Below, in pieces: positions 8,742-18,664 of a stretch of 64,000 bases of DNA; the stretch's first letter is position 1, and each line of letters begins with the position of its first letter. A program made the position numbers and the translations under genes. The notes beneath the pieces were generated by a model, which saw only the letters and a list, made by a program, of their open reading frames with translations, did not search any database and was not told the DNA's origin. This DNA comes from Pseudidiomarina donghaiensis (lineage in GTDB: Bacteria > Pseudomonadota > Gammaproteobacteria > Enterobacterales > Alteromonadaceae), in contig NZ_FPCF01000004.1 of NCBI RefSeq assembly GCF_900116895.1, forward strand, positions 62,001-126,000, written 5' to 3'.

Positions 8742-11700
8742 TTGTCTTCATCGTCAACACCACAACGCACCTATCAAGCTTTTATTTCGTATCGGCACGC
8801 GGACAATACGCTCGAGGGGCGGCAATGGGCTACCTGGCTACATCAAGCCATAGAAACCTACCAAGTACCCGACGAATTAGTGGGTAAAAAGAATAGCCGC
8901 GGAGAGGAAATTCCCGAACGTATTTTCCCAATATTTCGTGATGAAGATGAGCTGCCGGCCGATGCTGACTTAGGCAATTCTATAGCCAACGCGCTGAAAG
9001 CCTCACGGTTACTCGTTGTGGTGTGCTCACCGAACGCTGTCGCGTCGACTTATGTTGCCGATGAAATTGACTATTTCAAACGCCTTGGCCATTCCGATCG
9101 CATTATTGCGATGATCATTGATGGTGAGCCCAATGTGAGTTGGGATACTAGCAAACATAAGCTAGGTTTTTCGGCTGAACAAGAGTGTTTTCCAGAGCCC
9201 CTACAGTTTCGTTATGACGAAAATGGCAATCGCACTGAGCAACGGGCCGAGCCCATCGCAGCTGATTTTCGGGTATTCCATGACGGTCAACCTCAGCAAG
9301 CGTGGACCAGCCAGGCTGCATATAGACAGCAGCTGAAGGTCGATGGGAAATTAGCCCCGCAAGACATCGATAACGCCGTTAAACGCTATGGCGAGCAGCA
9401 AAACCTCATGTTGCTAAAAATCATCGCGGGTATTTTAGGGGTGCCATTAGGTGAATTGACGCAACGCGATAAAGCTTACCAATTGGCGCTGGCAAAACAA
9501 CGCGCTAAGCGACTACGGCAGTGGCTCGCTGCGGTGGGTGTATTGGCTATGGTCGCGATAGGTGCTGGTATTTGGGCTTATGTGCAGCAGCAAGTGGCAG
9601 AGCAACAGCGTGACACAGCGCTTGTGAGCCAAAGTCGATTCTTGCTGAATCAGGCGCAGTTGCGAGCCGAAGACGGTCGTTTTGATGAAGCTATTCTGCT
9701 TGGGTTAAACGCGCTACCGGGGGAGTACGGTGGTCAGCGGCCGTGGGTGAATGAATTGGCCGGTTTGCGTTTAGCCATGCAGCAAAACCAAAAAATACTA
9801 AGTTGGCGAGCGCCTCAGGCGGTAGCTTATGCAGCATTAATTCCGCACGTACCGCGCTTAGCTGTAGGTTATGACAATGGTACTGTGGATATTCTGGAGG
9901 CAAATAGTGGTCAAGTTTTAGCAACATTGGCTCATCAAGCTCGTATCGACCAGTTTACTATAAGTCCGACCGGCCAATATATTGCGCTTAAAGGGCGTGA
10001 CTCGAGATTAACGATTTGGAGCTTAGCCAACTTTGAAAAAATAAATGACATTTCGATGAAAGGGTGGTCCGAATCGGTGCAATTCAATGCCGACGAGAGT
10101 GCGGTTTTTTCGTTGAATTACCCTGGTTATATCGCCAAGTACCCAATCAATGACAATACAGCGCTGTATGAGACGGAGGTTGTTGAATCAGCAAACCGAC
10201 TCATTATCTCACCCAATAGTAAGTATCTGGCAACGGCGGATTTATTTGGCATGAACTCCCATGTTTTTGACGGTGAAACAGGTCAGTTAATCCGCTCGAT
10301 TCCGGCCGAAGAAGGGGCTTATTCAGGGATAATTCGTGAACCTCAATTTAGTCCGCTGAATAATGAGATTCTTTTAGTCTATTCTCATCTTGGTACGCAC
10401 AGTTATGTGGTGACTAGTGATGAAAAGTCGTTTGCCCCTGGCTACCATTTAATATTCGACCAAGCAGGTGAGGCCGGCTTGATGTTATCGACAGGGCAAC
10501 GAATTGACTCAGGTAATGAAAACGCGGACGGACTAAATGCACTTAGCACTTCACCCATGGTGGTTGATTTAAATAGTCGCAACTATGTGGCACTTGAGCA
10601 CGGTATGATGGGGCCAGATTTTGTTCAGTTTGGCGCTACAGAAACGATCTATTCTGGCAGTGGCGATAATATATATGTTTGGAATGAGAAAACCGGTGAG
10701 CAAACGTTTGCTATCAAAATTCCCGATTCAGAAAAAACCAGTATTGATGATCAGCAACAACTTATTTTAGCGTGGCAGCCCGGCGCACAAAATGTTGATT
10801 TGTACAGTTTACAGGGTAATCAAGCCGCTGCTTTTATCGCCAACAACTTCCAAGCACTCGGACGTTCATTGAGCCCTTCGGGCAATTGGTTGCTGGTTAT
10901 CAATGACGATAATTCTATCGGTTGGCTGAATACGAAAACCAATACGGTAGAAGCCGTTATGCCTATACCATGTGAGCGTCTTTGGCGTGATGCTCAAGTG
11001 GTTTTCGCAGCAGATGAAACACGGGCAGCCATTCACTGTCAGCGTGACTCTTGGTTTGTCTCTCAACGTGACACGGCAAAAGCACTAACCTTTCAAGCGA
11101 CTACGGTGGCCAACTCGGGCGAGCTTGCTGCAAAGGTAGTTGATGCAGGTGAGCAGATTGCTGCACAGGTGTTTGATTGGCGTAACAATACTCAGGTTGC
11201 GGAAATAACTTTACCGGCTCAATCACGCTATGACATTGATGGCCTAACTATAGCTGCTGGTGGCAACTATGTATTGGCCAATGTTGATAGTAAAAATACG
11301 ATTGTCGCAAACATTAAAAACAACACAGTGTATGTTGATATTCCACTTGCTGGTGAGGCTGTGTGGCTTTCTGAGCCGCAACTAACCGTGGTGAAGCAGG
11401 TTGATGCGATAACTTTTTGGAGGGCACAGCAACAAGAGCCGATTTGGCGTTTTGCTGACGGTCGTAAGTACAATACGGTTCTACCGATTGCAAATGGACG
11501 TATGCTGTTAGTTCAAACCGCAGCCGACGAGTTGCTGTGGTTAGATGTTGCAAGTCAAAAGATCATCCAAACAGCTAAACTAAGTGGCTATTTACCAAGG
11601 GTTCGCGAGTATCCACAACATGATATGTTTATTATTCACGGCTACCAATGGCAATCGTGGCGTATCTCTGACCATACACTTATTGACCGGTCGCCTACGT

Positions 11701-11924
11701 TTGGCCAAAGCCGCGACATTGCTTTTGATGCAACCACCGGTGCGTTAGTGCAGATCATTGATGAGCATCGCTATGTGCGTTATCCGGCTCTACTTGATCT
11801 TAGCGTAAAACAGGCTCGCGCCGCTTTACCTATTGGCAAAAACTGCTTATCGGAAGAACAAAGAGCGCGCTATTACTTGCCGCCGTTAACCCCCAAACAA
11901 CGCCAGCAAAGAGGATGTGAATAA
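8742..11924 (+). CDS. TIR-domain membrane protein with C-terminal beta-propeller
   Basis: This 1060-residue protein starts at a TTG with AGGGA eight bases upstream; there is no nearby ATG. Residues 11-125 form a TIR-like domain: AFISYRHADN, then FRDEDELPADADLG, and SRLLVVVCSPNAV followed by YVADEI. Glu108 lies where TIR NADases carry their catalytic glutamate, with Tyr104 in place of the usual Trp. Residues 261-281 are one membrane helix preceded by KQRAKRLRQ, so the TIR domain should be cytoplasmic and the rest periplasmic. About 350-1000 shows loose WD40-like blades (for example IYVWNEKTGEQTF), and the tail has two cysteines. Bacterial TIR domains often cleave NAD+ in phage defence; that role here is inference. 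The next gene follows without a gap. Confidence 0.85.
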   Translation: MSSSSTPQRTYQAFISYRHADNTLEGRQWATWLHQAIETYQVPDELVGKKNSRGEEIPERIFPIFRDEDELPADADLGNSIANALKASRLLVVVCSPNAVASTYVADEIDYFKRLGHSDRIIAMIIDGEPNVSWDTSKHKLGFSAEQECFPEPLQFRYDENGNRTEQRAEPIAADFRVFHDGQPQQAWTSQAAYRQQLKVDGKLAPQDIDNAVKRYGEQQNLMLLKIIAGILGVPLGELTQRDKAYQLALAKQRAKRLRQWLAAVGVLAMVAIGAGIWAYVQQQVAEQQRDTALVSQSRFLLNQAQLRAEDGRFDEAILLGLNALPGEYGGQRPWVNELAGLRLAMQQNQKILSWRAPQAVAYAALIPHVPRLAVGYDNGTVDILEANSGQVLATLAHQARIDQFTISPTGQYIALKGRDSRLTIWSLANFEKINDISMKGWSESVQFNADESAVFSLNYPGYIAKYPINDNTALYETEVVESANRLIISPNSKYLATADLFGMNSHVFDGETGQLIRSIPAEEGAYSGIIREPQFSPLNNEILLVYSHLGTHSYVVTSDEKSFAPGYHLIFDQAGEAGLMLSTGQRIDSGNENADGLNALSTSPMVVDLNSRNYVALEHGMMGPDFVQFGATETIYSGSGDNIYVWNEKTGEQTFAIKIPDSEKTSIDDQQQLILAWQPGAQNVDLYSLQGNQAAAFIANNFQALGRSLSPSGNWLLVINDDNSIGWLNTKTNTVEAVMPIPCERLWRDAQVVFAADETRAAIHCQRDSWFVSQRDTAKALTFQATTVANSGELAAKVVDAGEQIAAQVFDWRNNTQVAEITLPAQSRYDIDGLTIAAGGNYVLANVDSKNTIVANIKNNTVYVDIPLAGEAVWLSEPQLTVVKQVDAITFWRAQQQEPIWRFADGRKYNTVLPIANGRMLLVQTAADELLWLDVASQKIIQTAKLSGYLPRVREYPQHDMFIIHGYQWQSWRISDHTLIDRSPTFGQSRDIAFDATTGALVQIIDEHRYVRYPALLDLSVKQARAALPIGKNCLSEEQRARYYLPPLTPKQRQQRGCE

Positions 11925-13877
11925 ATGATGCCCTCATGGTTATTGCCGCTACTTAAGGTGCTCGGCATAAAGGAGCAAGACAACGCCAAGGTAATTCTTA
12001 GCAAAGCCGAGAAACTAGCCAATCAGTTAGCGCCGAATACTCGGCGTATGTACGCCTATATTCTTGTTGTTCAAGGCTTGGCTGTGTTGGCGCCGCTATT
12101 GTGGTTGTTAGTAACCCGCAGTGGGGTGAATGTAAGCTATGTCGGATATTTTAGTGCGGTATGCGCTATTTTGTTAGTGGCTGTATTATGGTGGGTGCGT
12201 TGGCGCGGTATGCAACATAATTGGGCTCGTGCGCGAGTGGTTGCAGAAATTGCGCGCTCACAATTAGCCTCTGCAAGCATTGACCCAGTCATTACCGCAA
12301 AGGCGCTAACGGCTGCACCAAGCCTTGCTGCTATTGCCGCATATTTACAGCGACCTGTTGCAGTTGATGAATTAAAAAATTCGAATGCAGCAGCGTTACA
12401 AACGGACTACTGTCAGCAACGCGTTGTTGATCAACTAAATTACTATCGGCAAAAGCGCCGATTGGCGCAGCAACAGCGACATCGCCTGAGTAAAACCGTA
12501 ACTTTGTGTGTAGATGCTGCGTTGTTTTTGGCTGTAATGGGGCTGCTAATAGCACTGCGCGACAACTCAAATTCGTGGTTGTTATGGTCTGGTTCAGACT
12601 ATATTTTGGCCTTCATTGGTGCGTTATTGCCTTTAGTTGCTATTTTGCTGCAACTACGTGGCAACTATTTAGACCTTGACCGGCGGGTAGGGCGTTATGC
12701 TCAACAAATTGAGTTTCTTGAGCAGCAGCAGCTACGGCTAGAAAGCAAGTTACCGCCAGCGCAATTTAAACAGGTTGTGGTTGAAACCGAGCTTAGTTTG
12801 CTGAGTGAAGTTAGTGAGTGGTATTACCAAACCGAACACAACCAGCCTTATTATCGCGCCAATAATCAGGAAATTGACCAACGTGAATTGCAATTAATTA
12901 AAGCTAAGCCCGTTGGCTTTATGAGCAAACTTTCTAACGTGTTAGCAATTTCTGCAGGGTTTATCGGGCGGGTGCTGTTTGGTCGAGTACTAGTCGTTGG
13001 GCTATCGATTGTGGTAACGACAGCACTAATTCATTACAACAAAGCGCCGCAAGACCCCAACGTAGTCGCTAAATTAAATAGTCAAGAAGGCGAGTTGCTG
13101 ATCGCAAACCAATCTAGCTACGCACTCTGGCAACCAAGCGATGCTGCGAAACAGCATGGACTCATTGTAGTTGCACACGGTCTGCGTGATGGCGTGCAAC
13201 GAACAATTCCAGAAAATGTGAGTGACGCACATTGGATGACGCGCCTACAGCAAGCAATTAAACAACAAACCAAGCTTACACCGGAAATTATTTTGGTGAA
13301 TTGGAGCCATGCAGCAAGGCCTTCAGCGGTACCCGTTGTAACCTTAGAAAATAAAATGCTTGATGCATTAGGGCTACCTAAAGACGCACAAAGCATGTTG
13401 AATGATTTATCAATGATTCGGCCGCAAGGTGAGCGCATTGGCGAATTAGTGGGTTTCAAACTTGCCCGAGAATATCGCTCTGGTGTGCTCGATAAAAATA
13501 AGCCATTACATTTAATTGGCCATAGCGCTGGTGGCTTTGTCGTGCTACATGCAGCGCTCGTATTAAACGAGTTGGGGCTGGCGCCGACAGATATGCGGGT
13601 GACAATGCTCGATACGCCAGTTCCCGTGGCTAGCGATATTGCCAAACTGGCAGCGCACACCCCCGTTGATTTTTACGTTACATCGAGCCTTGCATTGGGT
13701 GTGCCCAAACATCAATTTAGTGCTGAATTCAATCGCTTTGATATCGCCGTACCAAGTGAAATTGACCCATATACGGGGGCGCACTCGTATGCGCACAGTT
13801 GGTTTATCGACAGTGTGACTCGGCCCGAATTACAGCACGGTTTTGCGCGTTCAAGCTTCGCAAAACAACAGCGCTAA
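11925..13877 (+). CDS. Multi-pass membrane protein with C-terminal alpha/beta-hydrolase (lipase-like) domain
   Basis: This 650-residue protein begins directly after the TIR gene's stop codon, so the two are one operon. Predicted helices lie at about 44-64, 71-91, 192-211, 226-244 and 351-370. The segment 160-305, with two helices flanked by basic and coiled-coil sequence, resembles the SLATT/DUF4231 two-helix domains found beside nucleotide-sensing effectors; that match is my inference. Residues 410-640 are an alpha/beta-hydrolase: the nucleophile elbow is GHSAGG (Ser534), with Asp563 (LDTP) and His624 (YAHSWF) as the likely triad. Basic loops 92-192 and 245-345 suggest that the hydrolase faces the periplasm. 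The substrate is unknown; lipid or ester is likely. Confidence 0.8.
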   Translation: MMPSWLLPLLKVLGIKEQDNAKVILSKAEKLANQLAPNTRRMYAYILVVQGLAVLAPLLWLLVTRSGVNVSYVGYFSAVCAILLVAVLWWVRWRGMQHNWARARVVAEIARSQLASASIDPVITAKALTAAPSLAAIAAYLQRPVAVDELKNSNAAALQTDYCQQRVVDQLNYYRQKRRLAQQQRHRLSKTVTLCVDAALFLAVMGLLIALRDNSNSWLLWSGSDYILAFIGALLPLVAILLQLRGNYLDLDRRVGRYAQQIEFLEQQQLRLESKLPPAQFKQVVVETELSLLSEVSEWYYQTEHNQPYYRANNQEIDQRELQLIKAKPVGFMSKLSNVLAISAGFIGRVLFGRVLVVGLSIVVTTALIHYNKAPQDPNVVAKLNSQEGELLIANQSSYALWQPSDAAKQHGLIVVAHGLRDGVQRTIPENVSDAHWMTRLQQAIKQQTKLTPEIILVNWSHAARPSAVPVVTLENKMLDALGLPKDAQSMLNDLSMIRPQGERIGELVGFKLAREYRSGVLDKNKPLHLIGHSAGGFVVLHAALVLNELGLAPTDMRVTMLDTPVPVASDIAKLAAHTPVDFYVTSSLALGVPKHQFSAEFNRFDIAVPSEIDPYTGAHSYAHSWFIDSVTRPELQHGFARSSFAKQQR

Positions 13878-13947
13878 TGGCAATTATCTGTTATGCTATA
13901 GGCATTCGACTGCTTGCAGTTTTGCAGTAGTTAACTATTGAGGAAAT

Positions 13948-16317
13948 ATGACAAAACACGACGATTCGTCAACATCAGAACAACCCGAATACGAGGTTGA
14001 AATTCCTTCACGCGACGATTTGCTCGCCGCCGTTGAAGCGCGTTTAAAACCAACCAGTTTTGATGAACTGGTTGAGAAGTTCAAACTATCCGATGAACGG
14101 CAACAGGTTGGTTTGAAACGCCGTTTACGTGCTATGGAGCGCGACGGTCAACTTATTTACACCAAAGCCAATGCTTATGGGTTACCCGAGCGTATGAGCC
14201 TGATTAAAGGGCGCATGATTGGCCACCGTGATGGCTTTGGTTTTTGTCGCCCAGAAGAAGGCGGCGCCGATTTATTCATTCCGCATCATCAAATGTACAA
14301 CGTGCTGCACGGTGACAAAGTACTAGTGCAGCAACAGGGTACCGAAAGCAAGGGCCGCAAAGAAGGCCGTATTGTTCGCGTTATTGAGCCGCGTAAGGGT
14401 GATATCGTCGGACGTTATTTTATTGAGCACAATATTGGTATTGTGGTGCCCGACGACAGCCGTATTTGCCAAGATATATTAATACCCGAAGGGCAAGCCA
14501 ACGGTGCGCGGCATGGTCAAATTGTTGTGGTTGAAGTGACACAACGGCCAACACGGCGCAGTAGCCCTATTGGCACGGTCACCAAAGTACTCGGTGAGCA
14601 CATGGCTCCGGGTATGGAAATTGAAATTGCCATTCGCGAACATGACATTCCAACTCAATGGTCAGCCGCGGTTGAGCAAGAGTTGGCGCGTTACGGTGAA
14701 ACCGTGCCCGCAGAGGCTTACGAAGGCCGTACCGACTTACGTAAATTGCCGCTGATAACCATTGATGGTGATGATTCGCGCGATTTTGACGATGCCGTAT
14801 GTGCCGAGCCGCACGGCGATGGTTGGCGCTTGTGGGTAGCGATTGCCGATGTGAGTTATTACGTACGCCCAAATACAGCCTTGGATAAAGACGCTCTTGA
14901 GCGCGGCAACTCCGTTTATTTCCCTAATTTTGTTGTGCCGATGCTGCCTGAAAAGCTGAGTAACGGATTATGCTCGTTGAACCCTGACGTAGACCGTTTA
15001 TGCATGGTCGCCGAAATGACCATCAACAATAAAGGTAAACTTACAGGCTCTGAGTTTTACCCTGCTGTGATGAATTCGCACGCGCGCTTAACCTATACCA
15101 AAGTGGCTGCCATTTTGGATGGTGACGCCAAGCTGCGCAAAGATTATGACCATGTGATGGGTAATATTGAGAACTTACATGGCTTGTACAAAATTCTGAA
15201 GAAAGCGCGTCAACAACGGGCGGCCATTGAATTTGAAACCACTGAAACACGGTTTATTTTTAACGCGCAGCGGAAAATTGAGTCGATTGAACCGGTACGC
15301 CGTAATGTTGCTCATACCATTATTGAAGAATGTATGATCATGGCTAACGTAGCCACTGCGCGGCTTATTGAAAGCCATGACGAAGCAGGCGCGCTGTTCC
15401 GAATTCATGAGCCGCCAGCAACCGAGCGGTTGACCTCATTTCGAAGCTTTTTAGCTGAGCTTGGTATTACCATGAAAGGTGGCGATGACCCGAGCCCGCA
15501 TGATTATAGTGACGTACTGGCGCAAGTGGCTGAGCGGCCGGACGCTGAGCTGATTCAGACTATGTTGTTACGGTCGATGCAACAAGCTGTTTATAGCCCC
15601 GACAACGCAGGGCACTTTGGTTTGGCACTTGACGAATACTCGCATTTTACATCGCCCATTCGTCGTTACCCCGATCTGATTTTGCATCGCGCAATAAAAG
15701 CCCTGTTGAAAAAGCAGCAAGGGCCGTCGCCGGCACTTGAAGGGGCGTGGATGTACCCGGACGACCAGCTTGATGAGCTGGGTGCGCATTGCTCCATGAC
15801 TGAGCGCCGTGCCGATGACGCGACGCGCCAAGTGGATGAATGGCTAAAATGCGAATACATGCGTGATCACGTGGGCTCTGAGTTCTCCGGCGTTATTGCC
15901 GCAGTCACCAATTTTGGTCTATTTGTGCGCATTGATGACATGCAAATTGATGGCTTGGTGCATATTAGTAACCTAGACAACGACTACTACCAGTTTGATG
16001 GTGAGCGACAGTTATTGATTGGTGAAAACTCGCGGCGAGTCTATCGGTTAGGTGATAAAGTACGCATTCGCGTGAAGTCAGTGAATTTAGACGAGCGCAA
16101 AATTGATTTAGATTTATTGTCGGCGGAAAGCCCAACCGGTCAAGACCGCATGCTACCGAAAGGCAAAAAATTCGCCAAGGCAGAACAACCGCCCAGTAAA
16201 AAGCAGAAAAAGCAGGCCACCAAAGCGCGTATTAAGTCGAAGCGTAAAGCCAAAGAGTCGGCTCGCAAAGGCAAGAAACCGAAAGCCCCAAAATCGAAAG
16301 GCCAAAAACGGTCATAA
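13948..16317 (+). CDS. rnr: Ribonuclease R
   Basis: RNase R is a processive 3'-5' exoribonuclease that degrades structured RNA, including mRNA and defective rRNA. The 789 residues (E. coli 813) show an N-terminal winged-helix region and cold-shock domains from about 80 to 230. The RNB catalytic core carries the acidic cluster DGDDSRDFDDAV near residue 275. An S1 domain lies at about 645-725, and a strongly lysine-rich tail follows. It starts at an ATG with TGAGGAA upstream and is followed 27 bases later by rlmB, a conserved pairing. Confidence 0.96.
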   Translation: MTKHDDSSTSEQPEYEVEIPSRDDLLAAVEARLKPTSFDELVEKFKLSDERQQVGLKRRLRAMERDGQLIYTKANAYGLPERMSLIKGRMIGHRDGFGFCRPEEGGADLFIPHHQMYNVLHGDKVLVQQQGTESKGRKEGRIVRVIEPRKGDIVGRYFIEHNIGIVVPDDSRICQDILIPEGQANGARHGQIVVVEVTQRPTRRSSPIGTVTKVLGEHMAPGMEIEIAIREHDIPTQWSAAVEQELARYGETVPAEAYEGRTDLRKLPLITIDGDDSRDFDDAVCAEPHGDGWRLWVAIADVSYYVRPNTALDKDALERGNSVYFPNFVVPMLPEKLSNGLCSLNPDVDRLCMVAEMTINNKGKLTGSEFYPAVMNSHARLTYTKVAAILDGDAKLRKDYDHVMGNIENLHGLYKILKKARQQRAAIEFETTETRFIFNAQRKIESIEPVRRNVAHTIIEECMIMANVATARLIESHDEAGALFRIHEPPATERLTSFRSFLAELGITMKGGDDPSPHDYSDVLAQVAERPDAELIQTMLLRSMQQAVYSPDNAGHFGLALDEYSHFTSPIRRYPDLILHRAIKALLKKQQGPSPALEGAWMYPDDQLDELGAHCSMTERRADDATRQVDEWLKCEYMRDHVGSEFSGVIAAVTNFGLFVRIDDMQIDGLVHISNLDNDYYQFDGERQLLIGENSRRVYRLGDKVRIRVKSVNLDERKIDLDLLSAESPTGQDRMLPKGKKFAKAEQPPSKKQKKQATKARIKSKRKAKESARKGKKPKAPKSKGQKRS

Positions 16318-16344
16318 GTATTCATTGTTGAGAGTTGTTGTTAC

Positions 16345-17091
16345 ATGAACAAAAAAGTCACTATTTTCGGTATGCACTCGGTGCGTTCAGTTATGAGTCA
16401 GCACCCTGAGCGTCTGGTGGAAGTGTTTGCCACGCGTGAGCGGCAAGACAAACCATTGCAAGAGTTAGTTAGCCAAGCGCAAAAACTGGGGATGCGGGTA
16501 CAGTTTGTACCAAAAGCCACGTTGGATAAAAAAGCCGAGGGTGGTAATCACCAAGGTGTTGTTATTACGGCGCTTGAGGCTCCACAATTAACCGAAAATG
16601 ATCTCGACGCATTATGTGAAAAAGCCGGAAAAAAAGCGCTGTTTTTGGTGCTTGATGGGGTAACTGACCCGCACAACCTGGGGGCCTGTTTGCGTACTGC
16701 CGACGCCACTGGGGTTACCGCCGTGATTGTTCCTAAGGACAAATCAGCGTCAATCAATCCAACGGTTCGTAAAGTAGCGAGTGGTGCTGCAGAAGCCGTG
16801 CCATTTGTGCAAGTGACAAATTTGGCACGCACCTTACGACAGTTACAAGATAATCAGGTTTGGGTGGTTGGCACCGCGGGTGAAGCGACCAAGAACTTAT
16901 ACGAAGTCGACTACACCGGGCCTGTGGCCATTGTCATGGGTGCTGAAGGCGATGGCATGCGCCGGTTAACTCGAGAAACCTGCGATGAACTGATTAAAAT
17001 TCCATTGTTAGGCACAGTGAGCAGTTTGAATGTGTCGGTCGCAACAGGGGTCACTTTGTATGAAGTGGTTCGGCAACGTCATGACAGCTAG
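16345..17091 (+). CDS. rlmB: 23S rRNA (guanosine(2251)-2'-O)-methyltransferase
   Basis: RlmB is a SpoU-family (knotted SPOUT fold) enzyme that 2'-O-methylates G2251 in the P-loop of 23S rRNA with S-adenosylmethionine. At 248 residues it matches E. coli (243). All three family motifs are present: [25 protein letters not shown] and [10 protein letters not shown]. The N-terminal substrate-binding domain begins [10 protein letters not shown]. The 3' end overlaps the following small membrane-anchored gene. Confidence 0.95.
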   Translation: MNKKVTIFGMHSVRSVMSQHPERLVEVFATRERQDKPLQELVSQAQKLGMRVQFVPKATLDKKAEGGNHQGVVITALEAPQLTENDLDALCEKAGKKALFLVLDGVTDPHNLGACLRTADATGVTAVIVPKDKSASINPTVRKVASGAAEAVPFVQVTNLARTLRQLQDNQVWVVGTAGEATKNLYEVDYTGPVAIVMGAEGDGMRRLTRETCDELIKIPLLGTVSSLNVSVATGVTLYEVVRQRHDS

Positions 17092-17545
17092 ACGCAGTTG
17101 GAAGCCGCTGCTTATTGCGGCTTTAGTCATTGTCATGTTGGCGTTGGCGTGGTTGCCAACGGGGGATCTTGACCCCGAGCAACGTTCAAATAAGCCATTT
17201 TTGCATGTGACTTATACCATCGACGCCGCAAGCGAGGCCGCTGCTAAAGGGCAGCTTGAAGATGTTGCTTTTGACATTCAGCAACGCATCGAGCAGCGCC
17301 ATGAATGGCGCCTATCAGAAACACCAGAGCCACGGGCATGGCAGCTTACTGTACAGGTCTCTAGCGCAGCCATGTTAGTGCTGAATGGCGAACTTCAAGC
17401 GCCGGCAAGTAATGCCACAGATGGTTCCGTGCAGCGCTTTAAAGTGCAAGGCCCAGCGGATAGTTACGCGGCTTTGCCTGAGCAATATGTAAAAATTCTT
17501 ATCCAGCTTGTGGAAAACGGCCATAAAACGCAATCAAGCTTGTGA
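17060..17545 (+). CDS. Unrecognised membrane-anchored protein
   Basis: I do not recognise this protein. It has one N-terminal hydrophobic helix ([18 protein letters not shown]) after a basic start, then about 120 residues that are probably periplasmic and mixed alpha/beta, with no cysteines or obvious catalytic motif. I chose the ATG at 17060 because AGGGG lies nine bases upstream. An ATG at 17081 is also reasonable and would overlap the rlmB end by only 11 bases. Overlap with rlmB suggests coupled translation. It ends just before the rpsF promoter, whose -35 box overlaps its last codons. Confidence 0.65.
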   Translation: MKWFGNVMTARRSWKPLLIAALVIVMLALAWLPTGDLDPEQRSNKPFLHVTYTIDAASEAAAKGQLEDVAFDIQQRIEQRHEWRLSETPEPRAWQLTVQVSSAAMLVLNGELQAPASNATDGSVQRFKVQGPADSYAALPEQYVKILIQLVENGHKTQSSL

Positions 17546-17568
17546 TTGCGGGCGTTATAGGCTAAAAT
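17540..17568 (+). promoter_or_regulatory. Sigma-70 promoter of the rpsF operon
   Basis: TTGTGA (17540-17545) and TAAAAT (17563-17568) have a 17-base spacer. The predicted transcript has a leader of about 100 bases before rpsF. The leader contains a small hairpin (CCTTG-CTGC-CAAGG), but I could not fit the known S6:S18-binding fold with certainty. Confidence 0.6.
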
Positions 17569-17674
17569 CCCGCCGCTTAAATCAGTCTGAAGTATTTAAT
17601 TCATTTAAAAAGCGTTCCTTGCTGCCAAGGGTGTGACTGAGCCAGTTGGTAGCTATGAACCATAAGGAGCAGAA

Positions 17675-18049
17675 ATGCGTCATTATGAAATCGTATTCAT
17701 GGTCCATCCAGACCAGAGCGAGCAAGTACCTGGCATGATCGAGCGTTACAGCGAGACCATCAAAGCAGGTAACGGTACCATTCATCGTTTGGAAGACTGG
17801 GGCCGTCGTCAATTGGCTTACCCAATCAACAAGTTGCACAAAGCACACTACGTGTTGATGAACATCGAAGCGACTGCTGAAGTTGTAGACGAGCTAGAAA
17901 CAGCTTTCCGTTACAACGACGCCGTTTTACGCAACATGATCATGCGCAAGAAAGAAGCTGAAACTGAAGCTTCTGTATTGAGCAAGAAAGATGAGCCGCG
18001 TAAAGCTGACAGCCGCAACGAAGAGCAAGACGACAACGAAGCGGCATAA
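17675..18049 (+). CDS. rpsF: 30S ribosomal protein S6
   Basis: S6 binds the central domain of 16S rRNA as a heterodimer with S18. The 124-residue protein begins [21 protein letters not shown], close to E. coli, and contains [16 protein letters not shown]. The C-terminal tail is acidic and variable, as is usual (this tail is modified with glutamates by RimK in E. coli). It has a TAAGGAG ribosome-binding site and is the first gene of rpsF-priB-rpsR-rplI. Confidence 0.97.
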   Translation: MRHYEIVFMVHPDQSEQVPGMIERYSETIKAGNGTIHRLEDWGRRQLAYPINKLHKAHYVLMNIEATAEVVDELETAFRYNDAVLRNMIMRKKEAETEASVLSKKDEPRKADSRNEEQDDNEAA

Positions 18050-18060
18050 GCCAACACGTT

Positions 18061-18622
<562 letters not shown>

Positions 18623-18664
18623 GCCGGCATCGGAACGATCTCAGAAACTCAGAGGTAGCGGACA

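Noticed and set aside
8545-8763. Minus-strand open frame of 72 residues across tRNA-Leu
   Set aside because: It is the reverse complement of the tRNA, has the familiar VGLEPTR-type shadow sequence, and lacks a ribosome-binding site.
13878-13947. Right-hand attachment site matching the tRNA-Leu 3' end
   Set aside because: Only a six-base match (TAGGCA) to the tRNA end is present, no better than chance. Integration at the tRNA is therefore not proven.
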